DNA of 64,000 nucleotides from an uncultured Prevotella sp. (GTDB lineage Bacteria; Bacteroidota; Bacteroidia; Bacteroidales; Bacteroidaceae), in the NCBI GenBank assembly GCA_902497035.1, contig CABVDL010000002.1:20563-84562 (forward strand). Reading direction: 5' to 3'. This document shows positions 19,192 to 26,329 of this stretch, in pieces; within the stretch, counting starts at the first letter, position 1; each line of letters opens with the position of its first letter. The notes under the pieces are model-generated. The model was given only the letters and a program-made list of their open reading frames with translations. It did no database searches and was not told where the DNA came from. The position numbers were made by a program, and so were the translations under genes.

Positions 19192-20403
19192 ATGAAGATA
19201 GGAGACAAAGTAAAGTTTCTCAGCGAGACAGGCGGCGGCCGTATAGCCGGTTTCCAGGGGAAGAACATCGTGTTGGTCGAGGACGAGGATGGCTTTCAGA
19301 TACCTACACCCGCCAACGAGGTGGTGGTAGTCAATCAGGAGGACTATTCCACGGCCAATGTCATCAACCGCCGCTCGGAGGCCATGGAACAGAAAGCTGC
19401 AGAGACACCGCTTCAACACGGCAACCGCTCGGTCAAGGCGATGATGCAGGAGGGGACTGACGAGCCCGTTGACTTGTCGCAGCCCGATACCGTTGACCCT
19501 GACAGGGAGGTGACTTTCCGTCCCCAGGCAGAGGAGCGCAACGGTGGCAACAAACTTTCAGCCTACCTTGCCTTTGTGCCGATGACCGACAACAGCATCA
19601 ATAATCCTCATTTCGAGGCTTATTTCGTCAACGACAGCAACTATTATCTCCAATACGCCTGTCTTGTCACCGAGGGCAACAGTTGTACGCTCAAGGCGCA
19701 GGGTGAGGCCGAGCCCAACACCAAGGTGTTTATCGAGGAGATGGGTGCCGCTTCCATCAATCAGGCAGGTCGTGTCACTGTGCAGCTGCTGGCCTACAAG
19801 CGCGACAAGCCTTTTCTGGTCAAAGATCCGGTGAGCGTGCAGTTTCGGTTGGAGCCGCTGAAGTTCTATAAAGTCCACATCTTTGAGGATACACCTTTTT
19901 TCGAGGAGCCTGCACTGCTCTACACTATCATTGAGAACGATCGCGTCACCCGGCCGCTCGTGGTTGACCCACGCCAGCTGAAACAAGAAATGTACAGGCC
20001 GTCGAAGTCTTCGCAGCCCTCGGATGGTGAGTACCGGGAAGCGATGGAGCGGCGATACACCGACAATCAGAGCAAGGGCAACCCCAAACACTCGCCCTAC
20101 CAGCGCCACCGCGGCCTGGACGATGCCATTGTCGTTGACCTCCATGCCGATGCGCTGCTCGACTCCACAGCCGGGCTTGGGGCAGGCGACATCCTCGAGT
20201 ATCAGCTCAAAGTTTTCCGCGATACGCTCAAGCAATATGCCGGCAAAAAAGGACAGAAGATAGTCTTTATCCACGGCAAGGGCGCCGGTGTGCTGCGACG
20301 CGCCATTATCAACGAGATTACTTACAAATACAAGACTTACACCTACCAGGATGCCTCATTCCAGGAATATGGCTATGGTGCCACGCAGGTGACGATAAAG
20401 TAA
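19192..20403 (+). CDS. DUF2027 protein with C-terminal Smr domain
   Basis: A 403-residue soluble protein. The N terminus (MKIGDKVKFLSETGGGRIAG) is a small SH3-like barrel, the middle (about 115-270) is the DUF2027 beta-domain, and the C terminus is a Smr domain: the conserved VDLHADALLD start, and FIHGKGAGVLRRAI with the HGxG-type motif. Smr domains in other proteins (MutS2, SmrB) are nucleases or nucleic-acid binders. DUF2027-Smr fusion is frequent in Bacteroidetes, but the biological role is not established. It stands between queA and nadE with short gaps (40 and 22 bases). Confidence 0.87.
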   Translation: MKIGDKVKFLSETGGGRIAGFQGKNIVLVEDEDGFQIPTPANEVVVVNQEDYSTANVINRRSEAMEQKAAETPLQHGNRSVKAMMQEGTDEPVDLSQPDTVDPDREVTFRPQAEERNGGNKLSAYLAFVPMTDNSINNPHFEAYFVNDSNYYLQYACLVTEGNSCTLKAQGEAEPNTKVFIEEMGAASINQAGRVTVQLLAYKRDKPFLVKDPVSVQFRLEPLKFYKVHIFEDTPFFEEPALLYTIIENDRVTRPLVVDPRQLKQEMYRPSKSSQPSDGEYREAMERRYTDNQSKGNPKHSPYQRHRGLDDAIVVDLHADALLDSTAGLGAGDILEYQLKVFRDTLKQYAGKKGQKIVFIHGKGAGVLRRAIINEITYKYKTYTYQDASFQEYGYGATQVTIK

Positions 20404-20425
20404 ATGATCAAACAACTCTTGAACT

Positions 20426-22399
20426 ATGAAGTACGGAATTATTAAGGTGGCATGTGCAGTGCCCGTCGTGAGTGTCGCCGACTGCGGACAGAACATCAAG
20501 GAGATGGAGTCGCTCATCGCCCAGGCTGAGGGGCAGAAGGCTGAGGTCATCGTTTTCCCCGAATTGAGCATTACGGGCTACACCTGCCAGGACCTGTTCC
20601 GCCAGCAGCTGCTCCTTGACGCTGCCGAGAACTGCGTCATGCAACTTCTTGAGTTCAGCCGCCAGTTGAACATCATTTGCATCGTCGGCGCGCCGGTTGT
20701 GGCGGGTGACCTGCTCCTGAACTGTGCCGTCGTCTTTCAGCAAGGCAAGATTCTGGGCATCGTTCCGAAGACTTTCCTGCCCAACTATAGTGAGTTTTAT
20801 GAGAAGCGCTGGTTTGCCTCCTCGCAGGACCTCCGTCCGCAGACCATCCGTTATGCGGGTCACCCGGTTGTGATGACGGCCTCGCCACAGCTGTTCCGCA
20901 CCATCGACGGAGCCTTGTTTGGCGTCGAGATCTGTGAGGACGTATGGGCTCCGACACCACCCAGCAACCATCTGGCACTTGCAGGTGCCGACCTCATCTT
21001 CAACCTCTCGGCCAGTGACGAGCTCATTGGCAAGCACGCTTATCTCAAGAGCCTCCTGGCACAGCAGAGTGCACGGACGATGTGCGGCTATATCTATAGC
21101 GGCGCAGGTTTCGGCGAGAGTACACAGGACGTGGTCTATGGCGGCAATGCGCTGATTTATGAGAATGGGTCGCTTCTGGCCGAGGGCGAGCGCTTCGCCA
21201 CGGCAAGTCAGCTGCTGTTTGCGCAGATTGACGTGGAGCGTCTGCGCGCCGACCGACGCAACAATACGACATTTGTCAATGCGCAGCGCCGAATGCTGCA
21301 GGAGGAGGTCGTTGTCCACAATGCCGAGGCCGTCAGCCTCAGCGATTTTGTGCTTGAGCGCACGGTCAATCCCCATCCGTTCATCCCCACAGCTGAGCAT
21401 ATGGAATCCTCCTGCAATGAGATTTTCAGCATTCAGGTCATGGGACTGGCCAAGCGTCTCGTCCATACCCGTTCCAATACGGTTGTCATTGGCATCAGCG
21501 GTGGCCTGGACTCCACGCTGGCGCTGCTTGTCTGTGTCAAGACCTTTGACAAGCTCGGACTTAACCGCAAGGGTATCATTGGCGTGACTATGCCCGGCTT
21601 TGGCACCACGGGACGGACACATGAGAACGCACTGTCGCTCATGCGTTCGCTCGGCGTCTCCATACGCGAGATCAACATCAGCAAAAGCGTGATGCAGCAT
21701 TTCGAGGACATCGGTCAGGATCCGCAGACCATGGATGTCACTTATGAGAACTCGCAGGCCCGTGAGCGCACGCAGATACTCATGGACCTCGCCAACAAGC
21801 TCGGCGGCATGGTCATAGGTACCGGCGACCTGTCGGAGCTGGCACTGGGCTGGGCCACCTACAACGGTGACCACATGTCGATGTATGGGGTCAACGCGTC
21901 CATCCCAAAGACACTCATCAAATATCTTGTGCAGTATGTGGCCAAGACCGTTGACGGGGAGTCGTCAGCCACACTCTACGACATCATCGACACGCCGATA
22001 TCGCCAGAGCTCATTCCTGCTGACGATAACGGCAACATCAGGCAGAAAACAGAAGACCTCGTGGGACCATACGAGCTACACGACTTTTTTCTCTATCATT
22101 TCCTGCGTTATGGGTTCGGTCCGAGGAAAATTTTCCTCTTGGCACGTAAGGCTTTTGGGGTGCCGCAGCCCGCATATCCTGAGGCAGGCCACTACGATGA
22201 CGAGACCATCCTGCATTGGCTCAGGACGTTCTGCCGTCGTTTCTTCAACCAGCAGTTCAAGCGGTCGTGTCTGCCCGACGGGCCAAAGGTGGGCTCGGTC
22301 AGCCTGAGCCCGCGCGGCGACTGGCGCATGCCGACAGACGCCATGTCAAGAATGTGGCTGGATGAGGTGGAGAAGCTTTCGGCAAATGGCAATGTCTGA
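20426..22399 (+). CDS. nadE: Glutamine-dependent NAD+ synthase
   Basis: A 657-residue two-domain enzyme that makes NAD+ from nicotinic acid adenine dinucleotide, glutamine and ATP. The N-terminal nitrilase-fold glutaminase has E in VFPELSITGYTCQ, K in VPKTFLPNY and the nucleophile C170 in GVEICEDVWAP. The C-terminal ATP-pyrophosphatase domain has the PP-loop S358-G-G-L-D-S-T and GTGDLSELALGW. The length fits the long glutamine-dependent class rather than the short ammonia-dependent NadE. It is 17 bases ahead of a cupin gene. Confidence 0.96.
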   Translation: MKYGIIKVACAVPVVSVADCGQNIKEMESLIAQAEGQKAEVIVFPELSITGYTCQDLFRQQLLLDAAENCVMQLLEFSRQLNIICIVGAPVVAGDLLLNCAVVFQQGKILGIVPKTFLPNYSEFYEKRWFASSQDLRPQTIRYAGHPVVMTASPQLFRTIDGALFGVEICEDVWAPTPPSNHLALAGADLIFNLSASDELIGKHAYLKSLLAQQSARTMCGYIYSGAGFGESTQDVVYGGNALIYENGSLLAEGERFATASQLLFAQIDVERLRADRRNNTTFVNAQRRMLQEEVVVHNAEAVSLSDFVLERTVNPHPFIPTAEHMESSCNEIFSIQVMGLAKRLVHTRSNTVVIGISGGLDSTLALLVCVKTFDKLGLNRKGIIGVTMPGFGTTGRTHENALSLMRSLGVSIREINISKSVMQHFEDIGQDPQTMDVTYENSQARERTQILMDLANKLGGMVIGTGDLSELALGWATYNGDHMSMYGVNASIPKTLIKYLVQYVAKTVDGESSATLYDIIDTPISPELIPADDNGNIRQKTEDLVGPYELHDFFLYHFLRYGFGPRKIFLLARKAFGVPQPAYPEAGHYDDETILHWLRTFCRRFFNQQFKRSCLPDGPKVGSVSLSPRGDWRMPTDAMSRMWLDEVEKLSANGNV

Positions 22400-22416
22400 C
22401 TTTTAACATTGATATT

Positions 22417-22749
22417 ATGATTATCGACTTTGAGAAGATTGCCGAGGCCCATATAGAGGGCTTCAAAGGCGGCAAGGGCAAATTGGATACCCGCAACTTT
22501 ACTGACGACCGTGTGAAAATCATGTATTCCACTTTGCGCCCCGGCGCCTCAAGTGGCCTGCATACCCACGAGGGTAATTGTGAGATTGTTTTTGTCATCA
22601 GCGGCACGCTCACCTGTCACTATGACGGTGAGGTTGAGGTGTGCCATGCCGGACAGTGCCATTATTGTCCGATGGGACACAGCCATTATATGGAAAATCT
22701 CACCGACCACGATGTCGTCTATCTGGCCATCGTGCCGGAACATCACTAA
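22417..22749 (+). CDS. Small cupin-domain protein
   Basis: A 110-residue single-domain cupin. The first metal motif is visible as GLHTHEGNCEIVFVISG (His-x-His-x-Glu), and the second as YCPMGHSHYMENL. Such proteins are either metal-dependent small-molecule enzymes or sugar/regulator sensors. No fused DNA-binding domain exists. It ends the long rightward run, and its stop overlaps the stop of the convergent small gene on the other strand by four bases, leaving no room for a terminator. Substrate unknown. Confidence 0.85.
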   Translation: MIIDFEKIAEAHIEGFKGGKGKLDTRNFTDDRVKIMYSTLRPGASSGLHTHEGNCEIVFVISGTLTCHYDGEVEVCHAGQCHYCPMGHSHYMENLTDHDVVYLAIVPEHH

Positions 22750-22937
22750 GATTCAGCTTGCGGCAGGGGCTTGCGGTCATTGCAGCCCCTGCCCTTGTTT
22801 CTCCTGCATGCCTCTTTCAGGGCACAACCGTTGCACGGGTCACCGGGTTTGACCTGGAGAGCCTTGCGAATGCGGACGATGGCATACGCCACGCAGACTG
22901 CCACAACTACGGCTACAACAATCAGCTGAATGTTCAT
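22746..22937 (-). CDS. Small Cys-rich membrane protein (FeoB-associated type)
   Basis: A 63-residue protein: one TM helix (LIVVAVVVAVCVAYAIV, residues 5-21), a short basic stretch, then a Cys cluster C35-x2-C38-x5-C44-x7-C52. This resembles the FeoB-associated Cys-rich membrane protein family, which normally sits behind the ferrous iron transporter gene feoB. No feo gene is present in this window, so the link to iron is inference only. It has a promoter-like TAATTTTG at 22990-22997 on its own strand, which supports that it is expressed. Confidence 0.72.
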   Translation of the reverse strand: MNIQLIVVAVVVAVCVAYAIVRIRKALQVKPGDPCNGCALKEACRRNKGRGCNDRKPLPQAES

Positions 22938-22989
22938 GTGCGATAATCTTTTTGGGTCGTTTTCTTTATTGCAAACGCTATTTACACGG

Positions 22990-22997
22990 CAAAATTA
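22990..22997 (-). promoter_or_regulatory. -7 element for the Cys-rich membrane protein gene
   Basis: TAATTTTG on the minus strand, 53 bases before the ATG at 22937. No matching TTG at -33 is visible. The opposite-strand promoter of the guanylyltransferase gene lies alongside. Confidence 0.45.
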
Positions 22998-23016
22998 GTA
23001 TTTTTCGGCCTCATTG

Positions 23017-23047
23017 TTGGCTGAATTTTATTTTTTCTTTATTTTTG
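23017..23047 (+). promoter_or_regulatory. Promoter for the mannose-1-phosphate guanylyltransferase gene
   Basis: TTG (23017-23019), 20 bases, TATTTTTG (23040-23047); ATG 32 bases downstream. Strong match to the Bacteroidetes consensus. Confidence 0.65.
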
Positions 23048-23078
23048 CAGATATTTAATCTTTATATTGAACAAGTCT

Positions 23079-24143
23079 ATGAGCGATTCGCATCAGCACC
23101 TGGTGATTATGGCGGGCGGCGTTGGCAGCAGGTTCTGGCCAATGAGTACCGCTGAGCGCCCCAAGCAGTTTATTGATGTCTTGGGCGTTGGCCGCACGTT
23201 GATACAAATGACGGTTGACCGTTTCAAGGGCATCTGCCCCATAGAGAATGTGTGGGTAGTGACCAATAAGCGGTATGCCGGCATTGTGGCCGAGCAGCTT
23301 CCGGAAATACCCCGCGGCAACATTCTCCAGGAGCCTTGCCGGCGCAACACGGCACCCTGCATTGCCTATGTCAGCTGGCGCATCAAGGCTAAAGATCCGC
23401 AGGCCAATATTGTCGTCTCACCGAGTGACCATGTGGTGTTGAATGTCAATGAGTTCCAGCGTATCATCAAGCAGGGACTGAAGTTCACGACCGAGACCGA
23501 TGCCATTCTCACCATCGGCATAAAGCCCAGCCGCCCTGAAACCGGGTATGGCTATATCCAGGCTGATCTGACAAGCAGCTCTCCACGCAGCCGTGAGATC
23601 TACAGGGTTGACTCTTTCCGCGAGAAGCCCGACCTGGCTACAGCTACGCGCTATATCAGCGGGCACAACTACTTTTGGAACGCGGGTATCTTCATTTGGA
23701 GCGTCGAGACCATTGTCAACGCCTTGCGCATCTATGCCCCGCGCATCAACAATGGCTTTGAGCGCCTGCTTGGCGTGATGGGAACGGACAAGGAGCAGGC
23801 CGCCATCGAGGCCGTCTATCCCGATTGCGACAACATCTCCATTGACTATGCAGTCCTGGAAAAGGCTGAGGAAATCTTTGTCTGTCCTGCCGATTTCGGC
23901 TGGAGCGACCTTGGCACATGGGGGTCGCTGCTGATGCAGACCAGGCATGACGTCTATGGCAACAGCTGCATTGGTACGGACATCAAGACTTATGAGACGC
24001 GCAACTGCATCATTCATGCGCTTGATGAGACCAAGGTTGTCGTGCAGGGCCTTGACGGCTACATCGTTGCCGAGCACGACGGCAAGCTGTTGGTCTGCAA
24101 ACTGTCGGAGGAGCAGCGCATCAAAGAGTTCTCGGAGGATTAA
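23079..24143 (+). CDS. Mannose-1-phosphate guanylyltransferase
   Basis: A 354-residue cytoplasmic nucleotidyltransferase that makes GDP-mannose from mannose-1-phosphate and GTP, feeding capsule, glycoprotein and fucose synthesis. The nucleotide-binding signature is GGVGSRFWPMST at residues 12-23, followed by PKQFIDVLG; other conserved parts are EPCRRNTAPCIAY, VSPSDHVV, ETGYGYIQ, FREKPD and FGWSDLGTWGSL. The length shows a single-domain enzyme without the phosphomannose-isomerase half of ManC/AlgA. The ATG at 23079 is preferred over a TTG four codons upstream. Confidence 0.93.
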   Translation: MSDSHQHLVIMAGGVGSRFWPMSTAERPKQFIDVLGVGRTLIQMTVDRFKGICPIENVWVVTNKRYAGIVAEQLPEIPRGNILQEPCRRNTAPCIAYVSWRIKAKDPQANIVVSPSDHVVLNVNEFQRIIKQGLKFTTETDAILTIGIKPSRPETGYGYIQADLTSSSPRSREIYRVDSFREKPDLATATRYISGHNYFWNAGIFIWSVETIVNALRIYAPRINNGFERLLGVMGTDKEQAAIEAVYPDCDNISIDYAVLEKAEEIFVCPADFGWSDLGTWGSLLMQTRHDVYGNSCIGTDIKTYETRNCIIHALDETKVVVQGLDGYIVAEHDGKLLVCKLSEEQRIKEFSED

Positions 24144-24171
24144 CGTGTATCGGCAAATTTACAGTTTATAA

Positions 24172-24179
24172 TACTTTTG
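24172..24179 (+). promoter_or_regulatory. Possible -7 element directly before the Cys-rich protein gene
   Basis: TACTTTTG ends five bases before the ATG at 24184, so a transcript from it would start almost on the start codon. There is no TTG at the usual distance. It may be chance. Confidence 0.3.
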
Positions 24180-24183
24180 TGTA

Positions 24184-24615
24184 ATGGACAAGAAACAAAC
24201 GCAGCCTAATGAATACTGGGCATGCTTGCCATGCGGCTGTCCTCAGCGCGAGCATTGCCTGCGTGCGTGGGCCTGGGACCATCGTGACAGCAGTGAGCGA
24301 TGGTTCACCGTGCTAAATCCTGAACTCACCAGGCTTGACGGCCGTTGCCCCTATTACTGTGATGACCGGCCACAGCGCTACGCTGTTGGCTTTACCAACT
24401 TTCAGAAGCACATGTATCCTGAGCAGTACGACCAGTTCAGGACGGCCTGTATTGCACGCTTCGGCCGCAATCCCTATTTCATGCGGCGGCGTGGTGATAC
24501 CCCTTTGCCTCCCTCGGAGCAAGCGTTCATACGCAGCGTGCTGAAGCAGGTAAACGCACCTAAGGACCTTGACTTCGACGGCTATGAGGAGCGCATAAAC
24601 TGGAATGGCGATTGA
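24184..24615 (+). CDS. Cys-rich protein of unknown function (DUF6078-like)
   Basis: A 143-residue soluble protein. The N terminus has a dense cysteine cluster, C14-x2-C17-x-C19-x5-C25, followed by two more cysteines in RCPYYC, which suggests zinc or Fe-S binding. Aromatic residues are frequent (YWACLPCGCP, LRAWAWDHRD, YAVGFTNFQKHMYPEQYDQF). There is no signal peptide or TM segment. It resembles the DUF6078-type proteins of Bacteroidales as I remember them, but I cannot confirm this. It lies 40 bases behind the guanylyltransferase gene and is followed by a repeat-rich intergenic region. Confidence 0.75.
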   Translation: MDKKQTQPNEYWACLPCGCPQREHCLRAWAWDHRDSSERWFTVLNPELTRLDGRCPYYCDDRPQRYAVGFTNFQKHMYPEQYDQFRTACIARFGRNPYFMRRRGDTPLPPSEQAFIRSVLKQVNAPKDLDFDGYEERINWNGD

Positions 24616-24648
24616 GTCCCAGCCTTGCCTCGCCAGTACAAAGGCCGG

Positions 24649-24725
24649 ATTACTCGAGTACTTCATGTGATGTACTGCAGTAATCATGGCCGAATTACTC
24701 GAGTACTTCATGTGAAGTACTGCAG
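24649..24725. repeat. Two 32-base direct repeats with nested palindromes
   Basis: Copies at 24649-24680 and 24694-24725 begin ATTACTCGAGTACTTCATGT and differ at a single base. The second contains the perfect inverted repeat GTACTTCA-TG-TGAAGTAC; the first is flanked by ATTACT and AGTAAT, giving a longer stem. The repeat also extends left into GGCCG(G/A). It lies between convergent genes in a gap (24616-24841) without coding capacity. Confidence 0.85.
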
Positions 24726-24785
24726 CCATTCAGCAGAGAACCGTCGTCGCCAACGGTATTGTAGTGTTTGAAAGAGGTAGAAATG

Positions 24786-24808
24786 GTGGCCGGCACCAGG
24801 CCGGCCAC
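24786..24808. terminator. Perfect GC hairpin between convergent genes
   Basis: GTGGCCGG (24786-24793), a seven-base loop, CCGGCCAC (24801-24808). There is no T-run, so it could act as a bidirectional transcription barrier or be a repeat remnant. A second small hairpin, ACACC-AA-GGTGT, follows at 24816-24827. Confidence 0.45.
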
Positions 24809-24841
24809 TACACTGACACCAAGGTGTATAACCTTATTCCA

Positions 24842-26314
24842 CTATTTCACCCTCACGCGCTTGGCCTTGCTTTCATTTGACAAGCGGTCAAGGGCGGTGA
24901 CGGCGTAGGTGGCGCCATTGCCGGCTACGGGCAGGCGGTAGAAAGTGTTCGGGGTGACGGTTACTATTTTCGATGCGTCGCCAAGGTTGATGCGGTCGCC
25001 TTTGTCAAAGCGGTAGACGACATACTTGACGGCGATGTCATCCCATTTCTTTCCCTTTGGGGCGGTCCAGAACAAGACGGGGCCGTCACTGGTGAGGATG
25101 ATTTTTGCCTTGCATGGCTTTTTCGGTGCCTTGTGGTCGATAAACGGCATGAGCGGCTGCAGGGCTGGGTGGCGCCAGTAGTTGGTGCGCAGCACGGTGC
25201 CGTAGTTGCCAAGGTCGCGCACAGCGGCGTCACCATACCACAGCACCGTTCCGTCAACGTTGGGCATGCTCTGGAGCAGGCGTCGTTTGGCAGGCATCTG
25301 GTTGCTGTTGGGATTGGCGGGGTCGGCGTGCTTCACCGTGTTGTCGATGCTCTCACCGATAAACAGCGGACGGTTGGCGGCGAACTTGTTCCACCATTTG
25401 ATAAGCGTCGCGTAGTCGGCGGCCTTGTGGCCGATTTCCCAATAGAGCTGCGGCGCGCAATAGTCCAGCCAGCCGTTGTTTATCCAAAGCAGCACGTCAG
25501 CATAGAGGTCGTCGTAGTTTTGCAGGCCTGCCGTGGCACTGCCGTTCTTCGGGTCGGTGCGCTGGTTGCGGTAGATGCCAAAGGGCGATATGCCCACCTT
25601 CACCCAGGGCTTGCGCGCGTGTACCGTCTCGTAGAGCTGCTTGACAAACAGGTTGACGTTGTCGCGCCGCCAGTCTCCGATGTTGCTGAAGCCGCGCGGG
25701 TCAGCCCTGAAGTAAGCCTCGTCGGGGATAGGCTGACCGTTGGGGTAGGGGTAGAAGTAGTCGTCGATGTGAAGTCCGTCCACATCATAGCGGCTCACGA
25801 TGTCGTCGGCCACACGGCAGATATAGTCGCGGTTCTCCTTCAAAGCGGGGTTGAGGATGAGCTGACCTGCGTATGCGAACGTGCGCTCGGGATGCTGCAC
25901 GGCGATGTGGCTGGTAGCCATCTCCCGGGTAGAGGCTATCCGTGCGCGGTAGGGGTTGATCCACGCATGCAGCTCCATGCCGCGCTTGTGGCACTGCTCC
26001 ACCATCCACTGCAGCGGGTCCCAGTAGGGACTTGGCGGCTGCCCCTGACGGCCTGTAAGGAAACGGCTCCACGGCTCGATGGTGCTGGCATACAGCGCGT
26101 CGCACTCGGGACGTACCTGGAAGATGATGGCGTTGACACCGTCAGCCCGAAGCACGTCCAGCTGATGGGCGAGCTTCTGCTGCATCGCCTGTGTAGAGAG
26201 CCCATTGTATTGTCCGTTGATAACCTGCATCCAAGCCCCGCGGAATTCCCGCTTTTGGGCAAATGTGACGCAGGCTGCCAACAGTAGGATTGTCGTTAAA
26301 AATAATTTCTTCAT
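24842..26314 (-). CDS. Exported glycoside hydrolase, GH10-like (GHL10/YngK family)
   Basis: A 490-residue secreted protein of the glycosyl-hydrolase-like 10 (DUF187) family. Signal peptide MKKLFLTTILLLAACVTFAQ, then the family start KREFRGAWMQVINGQY, TIM-barrel elements VNAIIFQVRPECDALYAS, GMELHAWINPYRA, VDGLHIDDYFYPYP and VKVGISPFGIYRNQ, and a C-terminal fibronectin-like domain (about 400-490). Known relatives are thought to act on peptidoglycan-type or other cell-surface glycans. No lipobox Cys fits the cleavage site. It is 15 bases downstream of the peptide transporter gene and closes a four-gene minus-strand group. Confidence 0.9.
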   Translation of the reverse strand: MKKLFLTTILLLAACVTFAQKREFRGAWMQVINGQYNGLSTQAMQQKLAHQLDVLRADGVNAIIFQVRPECDALYASTIEPWSRFLTGRQGQPPSPYWDPLQWMVEQCHKRGMELHAWINPYRARIASTREMATSHIAVQHPERTFAYAGQLILNPALKENRDYICRVADDIVSRYDVDGLHIDDYFYPYPNGQPIPDEAYFRADPRGFSNIGDWRRDNVNLFVKQLYETVHARKPWVKVGISPFGIYRNQRTDPKNGSATAGLQNYDDLYADVLLWINNGWLDYCAPQLYWEIGHKAADYATLIKWWNKFAANRPLFIGESIDNTVKHADPANPNSNQMPAKRRLLQSMPNVDGTVLWYGDAAVRDLGNYGTVLRTNYWRHPALQPLMPFIDHKAPKKPCKAKIILTSDGPVLFWTAPKGKKWDDIAVKYVVYRFDKGDRINLGDASKIVTVTPNTFYRLPVAGNGATYAVTALDRLSNESKAKRVRVK

Positions 26315-26329
26315 AACTTCCCGAAACGC

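Noticed and set aside
20408..21874. 488-codon minus-strand frame opposite nadE
   Set aside because: Antisense shadow of an intact NAD synthase with all catalytic residues; the translation has no recognisable motif or promoter.
24649..24725. CRISPR-like repeats
   Set aside because: Only two copies with a 13-base gap; palindromic intergenic repeat is the better description.
25133..26287. 384-codon plus-strand frame opposite the GH10-like gene
   Set aside because: The minus-strand product has a signal peptide and family motifs throughout, so the plus frame is a shadow.
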